Assembly: GCA_009838515.1 (NCBI GenBank)
Contig: VXRL01000005.1
Coordinates: forward strand, 1 to 46,536
From: Terriglobia bacterium
Lineage (GTDB): Bacteria > Acidobacteriota > Terriglobia > Bryobacterales > UBA6623
DNA length: 46,536 bases
Direction of reading: 5' to 3'
Shown here one piece after another: positions 24,716 to 33,999 of the stretch. The translations under genes were made by a program, and so were the position numbers. The notes below the pieces were generated by a model, which did no database searches, was not told the DNA's origin, and worked only from the letters and a program-made list of their open reading frames with translations. How positions within the stretch are numbered: position 1 is the stretch's first letter; the number at the start of each line of letters is the position of its first letter.

Positions 24716-26326
24716 TCACACGAGCTCGTGGCCAGTGCCGCACACGAACACTTCGATGCCCAATCTGCGGAACGCCGCAATCTTGGCGCTCAGCGCTTGG
24801 CGGGCAGCCGATAGATCTGGCGCGTAAGCCACCTGGATGTGGTTCGACTTGTGCCTGCCCATCATCCTGTCTCGGCTCACACCCCGTGTGACGGCGTGCA
24901 TGATGGGCCACTGCGGCGTGGTGATATTCCAGCGCCGCTCTGTCTCTTCCAAGGGCAACTCGACCACTTCAGCCAGGCCCACGTCGGCCTTCAAGCGGTC
25001 GTCTTCGACGAAAATGCGACTCCAGACCACTTCGCCCGGCTTGCTGATGCCCTTGATCGTGCCGCCTCCCAGCGGGAAGTACATCGGCGGCTGGCGTTCG
25101 CTGACGGTGCCCGCATACCCGCCGATCAGGTGGTTGGGTGGCACCGAGCCCGAAATCTCGAACACCCAGACGAACTCTTCCCGGCCGCGCACGGTGTAGG
25201 GCTCGCCATAGCGCAGATCGTGCAAGGTCGTCTCGGGGTCATAGCCCAGCCTGGTCCAGACGCGGTTCGTAACCAAGGCATCCAAGCCAGCACACTCGTC
25301 GACCTCGTTGAAGTGCGGCATGGCCTGACCCTCGAACAGCACCCGACCGTCTGCGCTCTTGGCCGGAGGGCGGTCTACGTTGTTGAGCAGGCCCTCGACT
25401 AAGTCAGAGGCCGGACAAATGTCCTTCAGTCCCTGTTGGTACTGGATGCCGATGGTGTCGCAGCCGAACTCGTCGGCAATGCGCAGCGCCGCGATGTACA
25501 TCTTGCACTGCAACAGGACCTGGGCATCCGTCAGGTCCGTCTCCTCGTTCGGGCCGGTCTCGAACCGCATGCCCTTTGCGTCCAGCCAGTCCCGCACTTG
25601 CTGCGCTTCTTCGTCGCCGACCTGCCGCATAGCCGCCCACAGAGCGGACTGGCTGAGCCGTTCCTTGAAAACGCCCGTGGGGTTGAGCAGATGGTCGGGA
25701 ATGATGGCGTTGTACATTCCCATGCAACCTTCGTCGAAGACACCCAAGATCGCTCGCTCGGACTTCAACTCGTCGGCAACCTCTGTCCCGGCCAGCATGG
25801 CCTTGTGAGGCAAGATCACATCCTCTGCGGCATGCACGTGCGGTGACCGATGCACCACCGGATCGCCTTGGACCCAGCCACGCAGGGCATCCATGAAGAA
25901 GTCGTCGCTGAAGTCCTCGCTCCACAGTGTCGAATAGTCCACGCCCGCCTTGGTCAAGCTGCCGTTGAGGTTGAGCATCCCGACCAGACCAGGCCACTGG
26001 CCGCTCCAGTTCGCCACCGTCAGGATCGGCCCCTGATGGTTCATGAGGCCGGCCAGAATGTGCTGCGAATACTGCCAGACCGCCTCGGCGACAACCAGTG
26101 GCGCCTTGCGGTTGATCGAGCGGAACACTTCCAGGCCGCGCTTCTGGCTGTCGATGAATCCGTGCTGCTTGGTGGCGTCGTACTCGTGTGCCCGGCGGAC
26201 GCTCCCGCCAGCACTCTCGATTGCCGCCGTCAACTTGGCTTCCATCTCCTGCTGTGCGGGCCAGCACATGCGGTTCGCGGACAGGCGGAGGTCGCCATTC
26301 GCAACCAACAGAATCTCGTTTGCCAT
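24716..26326 (-). CDS. Fucose/arabinose isomerase-like protein
   Basis: 536 residues, no signal peptide, so cytoplasmic. The overall order fits the FucI/AraA superfamily: an N-terminal Rossmann-like [14 protein letters not shown], the central [17 protein letters not shown], a middle domain with [14 protein letters not shown], and a C-terminal [37 protein letters not shown], quoted in parts here (residues ~466-505). Classical members interconvert aldose and ketose with Mn2+. Sequences in this subgroup are annotated only as fucose-isomerase-like. It starts 246 bp downstream of the ADP-ribosylglycohydrolase gene on the same strand. With the GH51 enzyme and the sulfatases in the window, a role in metabolising released deoxy- or pentose sugars is plausible but unproven. 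Confidence 0.78.
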   Translation of the reverse strand: MANEILLVANGDLRLSANRMCWPAQQEMEAKLTAAIESAGGSVRRAHEYDATKQHGFIDSQKRGLEVFRSINRKAPLVVAEAVWQYSQHILAGLMNHQGPILTVANWSGQWPGLVGMLNLNGSLTKAGVDYSTLWSEDFSDDFFMDALRGWVQGDPVVHRSPHVHAAEDVILPHKAMLAGTEVADELKSERAILGVFDEGCMGMYNAIIPDHLLNPTGVFKERLSQSALWAAMRQVGDEEAQQVRDWLDAKGMRFETGPNEETDLTDAQVLLQCKMYIAALRIADEFGCDTIGIQYQQGLKDICPASDLVEGLLNNVDRPPAKSADGRVLFEGQAMPHFNEVDECAGLDALVTNRVWTRLGYDPETTLHDLRYGEPYTVRGREEFVWVFEISGSVPPNHLIGGYAGTVSERQPPMYFPLGGGTIKGISKPGEVVWSRIFVEDDRLKADVGLAEVVELPLEETERRWNITTPQWPIMHAVTRGVSRDRMMGRHKSNHIQVAYAPDLSAARQALSAKIAAFRRLGIEVFVCGTGHELV

Positions 26327-26572
26327 AGCCTACGATTGTCTCAAAGTCCTTCAAGATCGTTCCCGCGTGGCAAGTGGGGATGCTCCAGCAGGTCGCTGCT
26401 ACTGGAACACCGCCGCGGCCTCCTCCGTCAAGACCCGAGGTCCGCCGGCACTCCCTCCTGCAGTAGCGAATCTAGTTGAAGATCCTTAGCCTCAACTGCA
26501 GAAACAATGTGAGATTTCCCTAGTGACGGAATGTGGGATACAGCCCGCGCGGTCGGCTGGCTCGTGATTCCC

Positions 26573-27784
26573 TCACTGAGTGACGATCTGGACCAAGCCA
26601 GCGGACTTTGCCGCTGTCATCCGCGAGCCGGCGGCGGCCGTGCGACGCGCTAGCTCGTCAATCTCCAACTCCTCAGCGCCTTTCACGTCAGAGCGAAGGA
26701 TGTTCGCGATGGGCTCGGTCCACTTCTCGGCGATCGCCCCCGCCCCGAGGATGACTCCCATCACGGGCCCGACATCGCCCGCATTCGTGTCCGTGTCCCA
26801 GGCTGACATGACAGCGATTCCGATCGTCTTGTCGAAGTCGCCCTCGCCATAGAGCAGCGCCAAGGCGATCACCGCGTTGTTGGGAAACACCCGGCGGTTC
26901 TTGTCACCTTCGGGCGCCCATTTGAGATCGATCTGCTCATGAGCCTTTTCCCAGTCGTCCGGCCACTGCTCGTGCCACTGCATCACGTCCCGGATGCAAC
27001 GGGCGTAGTCGCTGTCCGCGGGGACTACCGCGAGTCCTGCCTCCAAGAGCTTGGTGGGATCGGACTCAAAGAAAGCTTCAGCTGTCAGGGCCGCCACGAA
27101 CATCTCGCCGTAAACGCCGGCGGTATGAAAGGCAACCTCGGCGTCCATCCGCCCGTACTCGGCGGCTACTTCCGGATTCCCGGGCAGCAAGAAGCCCCAG
27201 AATTCCCCCTTCATCTGGCCCCCCATGAACTCGCCCGCTTCATGCTGGCCCGATTCCGGAGGCCTCACTCCCTCCTTCAAGAGTCTCTCCGCCACCCTCA
27301 CGGCGCGGCCGCAGTTCTGGGCCTCGAACACCGAAAAAGTAGCGAGCCACTGGTCAGCGATGTCCTGGCTGGTGATCCCGGGCCCCTTTTCCTCGATCAA
27401 CAGGAGATTCGCGACTTGGAAAAGCGTGTCGTCGTCGGGACCGAACCCAGCCGGACCCCAATGATCCACCGTGTACCATTGCTCGCGGTCTGGATCCAGG
27501 CTAGGCCGCAGTGTCTTGATGTAGTCGGTAAGCGGCCACTGCCCCAAATCGGTGAGGAACGGCTTGAGGTCCTGCTTGTGCATCCTCTGAACGCTCATCC
27601 CCAGAGCGCTCCCGACCGCCTCGCCGAGCCAGCCGCCGTGAATCTTCTCAAGGTAGTCGGCAGCGCTCAGCGAGCGGATCGACAGGCTGACCTCGTCGGC
27701 CTGAGGAGCCTGTGCCCCGCCTCCGCATGCTGCGAGCACGGCGACTGTCAGGCACGTGGCTGGAATTGCGTTCGCAAACTTCAC
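26573..27784 (-). CDS. ADP-ribosylglycohydrolase-family lipoprotein
   Basis: 403 residues. Lipobox VLAAC (Cys20) in a short signal peptide indicates a lipidated, exported protein. The family fold is indicated by KIHGGWLGEAVGSALGM, the metal motif GPDDDT at 115-120, and DTDTNAG with the second metal cluster near residue 335. Classical ADP-ribosylglycohydrolases (DraG/ARH) remove ADP-ribose from proteins. Exported lipoprotein relatives in polysaccharide-degrading bacteria have unknown substrates and could act on glycosides. It is in the same orientation as the fucose-isomerase-like gene, and the two may be co-regulated. Motif residues look complete, so it should be active. Confidence 0.82.
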   Translation of the reverse strand: MKFANAIPATCLTVAVLAACGGGAQAPQADEVSLSIRSLSAADYLEKIHGGWLGEAVGSALGMSVQRMHKQDLKPFLTDLGQWPLTDYIKTLRPSLDPDREQWYTVDHWGPAGFGPDDDTLFQVANLLLIEEKGPGITSQDIADQWLATFSVFEAQNCGRAVRVAERLLKEGVRPPESGQHEAGEFMGGQMKGEFWGFLLPGNPEVAAEYGRMDAEVAFHTAGVYGEMFVAALTAEAFFESDPTKLLEAGLAVVPADSDYARCIRDVMQWHEQWPDDWEKAHEQIDLKWAPEGDKNRRVFPNNAVIALALLYGEGDFDKTIGIAVMSAWDTDTNAGDVGPVMGVILGAGAIAEKWTEPIANILRSDVKGAEELEIDELARRTAAAGSRMTAAKSAGLVQIVTQ

Positions 27785-28005
27785 GGTTTCCTCCTGCTCG
27801 CAGCTACAGCCGCTCGTAGTCTCGGCATCGTACTACGGTTGGAGACGGTGGTCGATAAATCCGGCACCGACGATGCTCTTGTGCGGAGAGACTCTTCCGA
27901 GATCTTGGTGCCAATCGGCAGGGGCTATCGTAAGAGCTAGACTCACACGGAGGCGGGGTGAGACCGCTGACCTCCAGGAATCGACCGGCTCGGGCGGAAA
28001 TAACG

Positions 28006-28230
28006 ATGAGTGACCAACTCATAGAGAGGAACCCGAAAATCCTGTGCGGAACTCCCGTGTTCTCGGGTACGAGGGTTCCGGTCCGGATACTGATGGAACA
28101 TCTCGAAGCGGGCGACCGCCTCGACGACTTTCTCGATGACTACCCGACCGTTTCGAGAGAGCAAGCCATTGAACTGCTCGAGCGCGCACGGATGATATTG
28201 GTGGGCGATGTCAACACGGGCGCTGCTTGA
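28006..28230 (+). CDS. DUF433 antitoxin-like protein, partner toxin missing
   Basis: 74 residues from the ATG at 28006. The DUF433 hallmark NPKILCGTPVFSGTRVPVRILMEHL (in parts, residues ~8-32) is followed by DDFLDDYPTVSREQA and a helix ending ELLERARMILVGD. DUF433 proteins are VapB45-like antitoxins whose PIN-like DUF5615 toxin gene usually overlaps the stop. Here a 38-residue frame starts at the overlapping TGATG (28230) but lacks the catalytic N-terminus of DUF5615. It therefore looks like an orphan or a broken pair. It is divergently oriented from the ADP-ribosylglycohydrolase gene. Confidence 0.8.
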   Translation: MSDQLIERNPKILCGTPVFSGTRVPVRILMEHLEAGDRLDDFLDDYPTVSREQAIELLERARMILVGDVNTGAA

Positions 28231-28346
28231 TGAATCCACCCAAGGGGGCTGGTGGATTCTTCCAGGAATTGAGACCCCTCGTCGCGGAGGTGATCGCTAT
28301 TCTCTCGAGCGCCCCTGAACGCCGCATCTACCACGTCCGAGCCTGA
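28230..28346 (+). pseudogene. Short frame overlapping the DUF433 stop (possible toxin remnant)
   Basis: 38 residues, MNPPKGAGGFFQELRPLVA and on to RIYHVRA, starting in the TGATG overlap with the DUF433 gene, the position where a DUF5615 toxin normally begins. The C-terminal LRPLVAEVIAILSS...IYHVR vaguely resembles the last helix and strand of such toxins. The usual LLDE/LLDENLP start is absent. It may be an internal-deletion remnant or chance. Confidence 0.25.
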
Positions 28347-28490
28347 GCGCGCTGCGACGGATTTCCCGGAGCACTTCCCGCTTCTGAAACAAGATCGCCA
28401 GAGCGAGCGCTCGGAAGGGTGCTCTCGACCAGTACTGATTCGGCGAGCCTTAGTCTAGGGTTGCGTGCCGGCGTGAAGGACGCCGAGTGG

Positions 28491-29702
28491 TCAGCCGCAC
28501 TTGTTGTTGTCGCATGGTCGCGTGCATACGACCTTGTAATCGGGCGTAAGCCCGCAACCGACTGCATTGGGATCGCTGGTCCCGCAGCGGAACCGGCACG
28601 GTGGCTCTTCTCCCCCAGCCGACGGCCGGGCGGGCGGCGGTCCCCCCGGGCCGCGTCGGCGCGCCGGCAGGTCTAGAGCCTCTCGCAACTCGCCGAGTTC
28701 GATTCCTAGCGCCCGTGCCGACGCGGCAAAGTTCATCGGATCGACACGTCCGTCGGTGAGGCGCAACGCCTTTGCCAGCGAATGCGTGTCGATGCCAAGC
28801 CGCTCAGCTGCTAGCGCGACCTGTGCGGGGCCGGGCGGCTGGTCGGGCGGCGGAGGCCCTCTGCGCGGTCCGGCTTGAGAGACTGCGGGTGCCGCTTCGC
28901 GACCGGCGTCGGGCGAGGGTGTGCCCGAGAAGCAGCCCAGGATATATGGCCAGCTCTCGGTGACGTGATAGTGATACGCCTCGCCGTGGTGGTGCCCGCC
29001 GTGGTCGTGTCCGCCGTGCCCGTTGCATCGATCCAAGTACTCTGGCCCCTGCTGGGGTTCGTAGCGAAACGCATCCCACGCGTCGATTTCCGGATCTCGC
29101 AGCTTCTTCCAACTGCTCTTCGCCTTCACAACGCTTGTGCAATCTTCGTCAACACAGCCGTACGGGCCGTATACGGGGAAACCGTCAGCGGCATAGGCAA
29201 GAATCGGCGACGGCTCGCCGGGCTTGAAGTTGGCTGCCAAGCAGGCTTGCACGAGCGCGTGGTAGTGGTACTCCCGTGCCGTGTGGCCCATGCAGGCATC
29301 CATGATGGAGTTGTAGACCGGGTCCCCGAAGCCCGGATAGGGCACGCCACCCTCGTTCGGGCCGAAGAACGGGATGCCATTGATCGCGACCCCAACCGTG
29401 CCCAGCAGCGGGATCGGCGTCGGCTCCTCTGCTAGTTCCGGCCTCAGCGGGAAGCGGTATTCGCGATTGGTCTCTAGGAGCGGGTTGGGGGTTATCTGGA
29501 TGAACTCGTAATGCGGGATCCCGTTGCTCCGGACGACCAGCGTATCCTCCTCGCATTCGACTTCGATGCGGGGCTTGGGGTAGTCGTCCCCGGCCCCGGG
29601 GAACCGCCCGACGTCCAAGAAGACATCTGTCGGGCACGGGGACTCCTGAGCGGCAAGCGGGACCGCCGCAACTGCGAATAGGAGTATCCAGACTGGCTTC
29701 AT
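28491..29702 (-). CDS. Secreted YHYH-domain protein with His-rich and Cys-rich segments
   Basis: 403 residues with a clear signal peptide (VWILLFAVAAVPLAAQ). The YHYH domain spans roughly residues 50-250: IPFFGPNEGG, DACMGHTAREYHYHAL, ADGFPVYGPYG, then a histidine-rich NGHGGHDHGGHHHGEAYHYH just before the end of the domain. After it come a proline-rich linker, a short helical region (LGIDTHSLAKALRLTDGRVD), another Gly/Pro-rich stretch, and a tail with six cysteines (PCRFRCG...CGLTPDYKVVCTRPC...C). YHYH proteins have no established role; the histidines suggest metal binding. It is 49 bp from the dienelactone hydrolase stop on the same strand, so the two may be co-transcribed. Confidence 0.82.
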   Translation of the reverse strand: MKPVWILLFAVAAVPLAAQESPCPTDVFLDVGRFPGAGDDYPKPRIEVECEEDTLVVRSNGIPHYEFIQITPNPLLETNREYRFPLRPELAEEPTPIPLLGTVGVAINGIPFFGPNEGGVPYPGFGDPVYNSIMDACMGHTAREYHYHALVQACLAANFKPGEPSPILAYAADGFPVYGPYGCVDEDCTSVVKAKSSWKKLRDPEIDAWDAFRYEPQQGPEYLDRCNGHGGHDHGGHHHGEAYHYHVTESWPYILGCFSGTPSPDAGREAAPAVSQAGPRRGPPPPDQPPGPAQVALAAERLGIDTHSLAKALRLTDGRVDPMNFAASARALGIELGELREALDLPARRRGPGGPPPARPSAGGEEPPCRFRCGTSDPNAVGCGLTPDYKVVCTRPCDNNKCG

Positions 29703-29751
29703 TGCTCGTGCTCCTGCTGCGTGACCCGTGCACCGGTCTCAACGGACGGCA

Positions 29752-30597
29752 TCACTTCGACTCCAAGTGTTTCCCGAAGAACGCTAGAGTGGCCGACCAT
29801 GCTGATTCGGCGGCCTTCAAATTGGCGCCTTCCCGGCCCAACTGCTGGCGCAGGAAGCCGTGTCCGGCACCTTCGTAGATGTGCTTCTCGAACTGCAAGC
29901 CGAGCCGCTGCATCTCCGCTTCGGCCGCGGGAATCGTGGAGTTCACGCGCATGTCTTCCGAGCCGTAGAATCCCGCTACCGGCGCCGTGATGCGCGCGAT
30001 TGCGCGCTCGTCCGGAGATGCGCCGTAGTAGACCGCTGCGGCTGCAAGGTTCGGCTCGTAGCCCGCGTACGCGAAGGCCGTGCCGCCGCCCCAGCAAAAG
30101 CCTATCACTCCGAACTTGCCGTTCGACGCCGGCAGCGCCGCTCCGAACCGCCCAACCGCGGTCAGGCGGCGCGCGACATCTTCGATCCTCAATCCCCGAA
30201 TCAGCCGGACCGCTTCCTGCCGCTCACTGGGCGTCCGTCGATCGGGCCCTAAGCCGGTGAGCAGATCTGGCGCGATTGCGATATAGCCCGCCCCAGCGAG
30301 CTGGTCGGCGACTCCGCGCACCCAGTCAGTCAGGCCGAAAATCTCGTGAATCACGACCACGACCGGGGCTCGAGTTGCCCGTTCCGGGTAGGAGATCCAC
30401 GCCCGCACTTTGTCGTGCCACCCGCCACTGGCACCCTGACCCTCGCTGATCTCGACCCATTCGCCGTGGCGAGGGGTGGCTGCCAGCCGATCCACCGCAC
30501 CCTCTGCATCCGCAGGGAGCGGCGCTTCTTCGCGGATCGGGGCTGGCCAGGCCAGGGCAAGGGCCAGAGTCAGGCCAATGACCAGCTTGCGGACCAC
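29752..30597 (-). CDS. Secreted dienelactone hydrolase family protein
   Basis: 281 residues from a GTG at 30597, placed 8 bases after GGAG and directly before a signal peptide (LVIGLTLALALAWPAP). The longer frame would run into the upstream sulfatase gene. The dienelactone hydrolase triad is present: Cys168 in GFCWGGG, Asp215 in YGSEDMR and His246 in GAGHGF, with the VVIHEIFGL glutamate. The family opens lactones and related esters. An exported copy here probably works on lignin- or polysaccharide-derived esters, but this is inference. It lies 28 bp after the sulfatase stop and is probably part of a sulfatase-hydrolase-YHYH transcript. Confidence 0.83.
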   Translation of the reverse strand: MVRKLVIGLTLALALAWPAPIREEAPLPADAEGAVDRLAATPRHGEWVEISEGQGASGGWHDKVRAWISYPERATRAPVVVVIHEIFGLTDWVRGVADQLAGAGYIAIAPDLLTGLGPDRRTPSERQEAVRLIRGLRIEDVARRLTAVGRFGAALPASNGKFGVIGFCWGGGTAFAYAGYEPNLAAAAVYYGASPDERAIARITAPVAGFYGSEDMRVNSTIPAAEAEMQRLGLQFEKHIYEGAGHGFLRQQLGREGANLKAAESAWSATLAFFGKHLESK

Positions 30598-30625
30598 CAG
30601 CACCACTCCAGAGTTCTGACTTGCC

Positions 30626-32038
30626 TCAATCGCGCAGAGCAGTGTCGATCCACGGCTCACGCGTCTCGTCGGGCCATCCGGCCTGCGGGTCTCGCGCTCC
30701 ACGCCCGCCGCGGCCCTTCTTCGCCTTGGGCGCCCCTTTCGTTGGCGCGCCGGGCCGCGGGCCGCGCGGCTGGACATCCTGGCTCACAGACGGCGGTCGC
30801 GGTATCGAGCGCATTCGTGCCAGCAGCTCGGTCGCAAGATCGGGTTTGACCTCGATCAGATCGTGCTCCTCGCTGGGGTCGTCCTCGATCCGGTAAAGAT
30901 GCATCGTCGTTTGATTTGAATTGCGGGGAGTAAATTCGACTAGTTTCCACCCGTCGCGAAAGATCGCGTAGTTGCCGTCCACGCCGATTACGGTCTCAGA
31001 GCGGGCGACCGCCGTTCCATCCTCGAGCGCCGGCCACATGTCCACTCCATCGAACGGCTTGACGTTCTGGGGCTCGACCCCGACTGCCGACGTGAGCGTC
31101 GGGAACCAGTCGTGCGCGCTGAACTGCTGCTCGAGCTTGCTTCCGGCGGTCAGGACACCATTCCACCGAACCGCTCCCGGCACTCGGATGCCGCCCTCGA
31201 ACGCGCTGCCCTTGCCGCCACGGAACGGTTCATTGCTCGCTCCGGCGCGGATACCGCCGCCGTTATCGCTGACCCAAACCACCAGCGTGTCGTCGGCGAT
31301 GCCCTCCATCTCCAAAGCCGCCAGAATCTTTCCCACGCCATCGTCCATGGCGCTCACCATCGCTGCGAACAGCCTCCTGTTGCCTTCAACGTTGGGATAG
31401 CGCTTCAAGTAGGTTTCTGTGGCCTGCAGTGGAGTGTGAGGGGCGTTGAAGGCCACGTACAGGAACATCGGCTTGGACTTGTCTCGGGTCCTTAGCTGGT
31501 CAAGCGCTTCGGACGTGATCAGTTCCGTCGAGTACCCCTCTTCGCGCAGCACTTCCCCGTTGCGGTGCCAGTCGAGACCGCCAAGCCAGCGGTGAGTGAA
31601 GTAGTCAACGGCCGCCCCAAGGTGCCCATAGGACCTGTCGAACCCTCGACGATACGGATGGGAGGCGATCCTTTCGATCCCCAAGTGCCACTTGCCGGCC
31701 ATAAAGGTCTCGTACCCGGCGGCGCGCAACGTCTGCGGCAACAGGTGCTCGTCAAGGGGCAGGCCGCCGTTGGGGCCGATCGGACTGTCGACGCCCTGGC
31801 GGATGGGGGAACGCCCTGTCATCAGCGCCACCCTGGTCGGGCTGCAGAGAGGGAACGCATAGTAGCGATCCAACTCGACGCCCTGCTCGACCAACGCATC
31901 GATGTTCGGCGTCTTGATCTCGCTGCCGTGATAGCCAACATCGTTCCAGCCGAGGTCGTCCGCCATCATGAAGACGATATTCGGTGCCGCGCTGGCGAGA
32001 GCGGGCAGTAACAGCAGGACAACAGTTCGGACGAACAT
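30626..32038 (-). CDS. Secreted arylsulfatase, copy 2 of a tandem pair
   Basis: 470 residues from the ATG at 32038, giving the signal peptide MFVRTVVLLLLPALASA; an upstream ATG at 32101 adds a non-signal leader. Metal-binding DDLGWNDVGYHGSE is followed by CSPTR with Cys65 (formylglycine precursor), GKWHLG, FNAPHTPLQA and VWVSDNGGG. This is the arylsulfatase branch. The C-terminus carries a basic, Pro/Gly-rich extension (PRGPRPGAPTKGAPKAKKG) absent from its neighbour. It is strongly similar to the gene at 32283-33689: both begin with the same signal-peptide plan and DDLGWNDVGYHGSEI, with Cys65 in the same place. A recent duplication is likely, perhaps for different sulfate positions on one glycan. 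Confidence 0.88.
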   Translation of the reverse strand: MFVRTVVLLLLPALASAAPNIVFMMADDLGWNDVGYHGSEIKTPNIDALVEQGVELDRYYAFPLCSPTRVALMTGRSPIRQGVDSPIGPNGGLPLDEHLLPQTLRAAGYETFMAGKWHLGIERIASHPYRRGFDRSYGHLGAAVDYFTHRWLGGLDWHRNGEVLREEGYSTELITSEALDQLRTRDKSKPMFLYVAFNAPHTPLQATETYLKRYPNVEGNRRLFAAMVSAMDDGVGKILAALEMEGIADDTLVVWVSDNGGGIRAGASNEPFRGGKGSAFEGGIRVPGAVRWNGVLTAGSKLEQQFSAHDWFPTLTSAVGVEPQNVKPFDGVDMWPALEDGTAVARSETVIGVDGNYAIFRDGWKLVEFTPRNSNQTTMHLYRIEDDPSEEHDLIEVKPDLATELLARMRSIPRPPSVSQDVQPRGPRPGAPTKGAPKAKKGRGGRGARDPQAGWPDETREPWIDTALRD

Positions 32039-32282
32039 GGGAGTCTCGCAAGACCGCAACGCACAGTCGCCCAGGCGCCGGGCGGAATGCCTAACCAGCA
32101 TAGAACGTCAACGAACCGCGGCACTCGGAAATCACGATCGATACTGATCCGACCGCGCCGCAGCGTGAATCAGACACCGACTGTCCCTCGCCAGGCCGAC
32201 ATGGCCACGCTACAGCCGACCGCGGCGGTCGGGTCGGCCGGAGCGGGGAAAGCTTCCGGCCCGCTTCAGACAACTCGACGAA

Positions 32283-33689
32283 TCAGTCGCGTGACGCTCG
32301 TTCCGCAAACGGCGGCCGCCTCTCGGGTTGCTGTGCTGGGTGCGGGTTTCCGGGCAGGCCGTTTCCGGGAGGCGGCCTGCGCCTGCCATTAGGTAACCGC
32401 TCGTCCCCCGGTGCGGGACCGCTGATGTTCTCGCCGAGCGAGAAGCTGTCCAGATGCCGGGTGAGGCGCTCGAATGCCGCTGCCTCGCTCGCCGCGAGGT
32501 CGCGGCTCTCACTTGGATCATCGAAGATCCGATACAGCGTCCGCTCGCTGCGACCCTCCGGGAGCGGGCGGTGGACGAGTTTCCACGGGCCATTGAATAC
32601 CGCAAACCATCCCGTGGCGCCAATCACCACTGTGCGGTCGCCAAGCGGTTCGCGACCCCGGATCGCCGACCACACGCTCTGCCCATAGAAGGGCTTCCGG
32701 TTCAGCCCTCGCACGCCTGCGGCTTCCAGCAGTGTCGGAAACCAGTCATGCACCGTGATCAGGTCGTCGATCACTTCCCCGCCTTCCACGACGCCAGGCC
32801 AGTGAACCGCCGCAGGGGTCCGAATACCACCCTCCCAAGTCTGGGTCTTTTCGCCCTTGAGCGGACTGTTGTCGGCCCCGCCATCCGTTGCGAGCAGACC
32901 GCCGTTGTCACTGATGAAGACTACGATCGTGTCCCGCGCGATACCTTCGGACTCGATCGTGCCGAGGATTCGGCCGATTGCCGTGTCCATGCAGTCGACC
33001 ATCGCCGCGAACATCCTGCGACTCTCCTTTTCGATGCGCGCGTACTTGGCGACATACTCTGGCGGTGCTTGCAATGGAGTGTGCGGGGCGTTGAACGCCA
33101 CCCAGAGCAAAAACGGCCGCTCAGGGTCGCGGTCAAGGATTGCCCGGATTGCTTCATTGCCGATGAGCGAAGTCGAGTAGCCTTCGTCCCGAGCGGATCT
33201 TCCGTTCCGCTGCCAGTCGTACGAGCCAGCGATGGTGTGCTGGAAATAGTCGAGCCCGGGTCCGGTGTGGCCGTAGAACGTGTCGAAGCCGCGATTGTGC
33301 GCGAAGTACTTTACGTGCGCATTGCCGAGGTGCCACTTGCCTGTAGCAATCGTTTGGTAGCCGGCGGCGGCGAACGATTGGGGAAGAATATGCTCGTCTG
33401 TCGGCAATCCGCGGTCGTGATTCGGGTTGAAGGGGCCGTGAACACCGATCTCCAGCGGTGAACGGCCTGTCATGAGCGCGGCGCGCGTCGGAGAACACCA
33501 CGGATAGGCGTAGTGGCGCTCCAAGCGCACTCCCGACTCCGCGATGGCGTCAATGTTCGGCGTCTGGATTTCGCTGCCGTGGTAGCCCACGTCATTCCAG
33601 CCGAGGTCGTCGGCTACGAGGAAGACTACGTTGGGACTGGCGCTGGCCAAGACCGGAAGCGCCAACAAGAGAGCAATTCGAACGGGCAT
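32283..33689 (-). CDS. Secreted arylsulfatase, copy 1 of a tandem pair
   Basis: 468 residues from the ATG at 33689, with signal peptide MPVRIALLLALPVLASA. DDLGWNDVGYHGSEIQTP, CSPTR (Cys65), GKWHLG, FNAPHTPLQAP and VFISDNGG are all in place. The C-terminal ~60 residues are Arg/Pro-rich (RLPNGRRRPPPGNG) and different in sequence from the neighbour's tail, though both are basic. It is the first gene of the minus-strand run to the YHYH protein: sulfatase, sulfatase, dienelactone hydrolase, YHYH. A gap of 244 bp to the next sulfatase allows a second promoter. It needs a formylglycine-generating enzyme encoded elsewhere. Confidence 0.88.
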   Translation of the reverse strand: MPVRIALLLALPVLASASPNVVFLVADDLGWNDVGYHGSEIQTPNIDAIAESGVRLERHYAYPWCSPTRAALMTGRSPLEIGVHGPFNPNHDRGLPTDEHILPQSFAAAGYQTIATGKWHLGNAHVKYFAHNRGFDTFYGHTGPGLDYFQHTIAGSYDWQRNGRSARDEGYSTSLIGNEAIRAILDRDPERPFLLWVAFNAPHTPLQAPPEYVAKYARIEKESRRMFAAMVDCMDTAIGRILGTIESEGIARDTIVVFISDNGGLLATDGGADNSPLKGEKTQTWEGGIRTPAAVHWPGVVEGGEVIDDLITVHDWFPTLLEAAGVRGLNRKPFYGQSVWSAIRGREPLGDRTVVIGATGWFAVFNGPWKLVHRPLPEGRSERTLYRIFDDPSESRDLAASEAAAFERLTRHLDSFSLGENISGPAPGDERLPNGRRRPPPGNGLPGNPHPAQQPERRPPFAERASRD

Positions 33690-33999
33690 TGAGTAACTGT
33701 TGTAGGGGTCTTCACTGCCGCCAGGTCGGGCACTGAACAGCATAGGATACTGTGCAGCGCCCACAGACCGGCGACAGCCGCGAGCGGATGGTGGGCCAGC
33801 AACTTTTCGGGCATCCAAGCGCGGTCTCTAGAAACCGGCGCACGTACCAACTCGCGATCCGACCTTTGGGCCGGGCAGCCCCTTGCGGAACTTCTTTAGG
33901 TTGCCTGCCGCTAACTCTTGTTCTCGCGATTCAGCAGTTCGCTCGCGGCTCTCCGAAAGATTGGCGGGACAGCAGCATCGGTTGCATACACTAGGCGAA
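33690..33999. other. Divergent intergenic region, sulfatase and channel
   Basis: About 310 bp between the minus-strand sulfatase start and the plus-strand channel start. It must contain both promoters, but I could not fix a confident -35/-10 pair on either strand. Short frames here lack recognisable domains. The in-frame extension of the channel back to 33883 shows no family resemblance. Confidence 0.5.
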
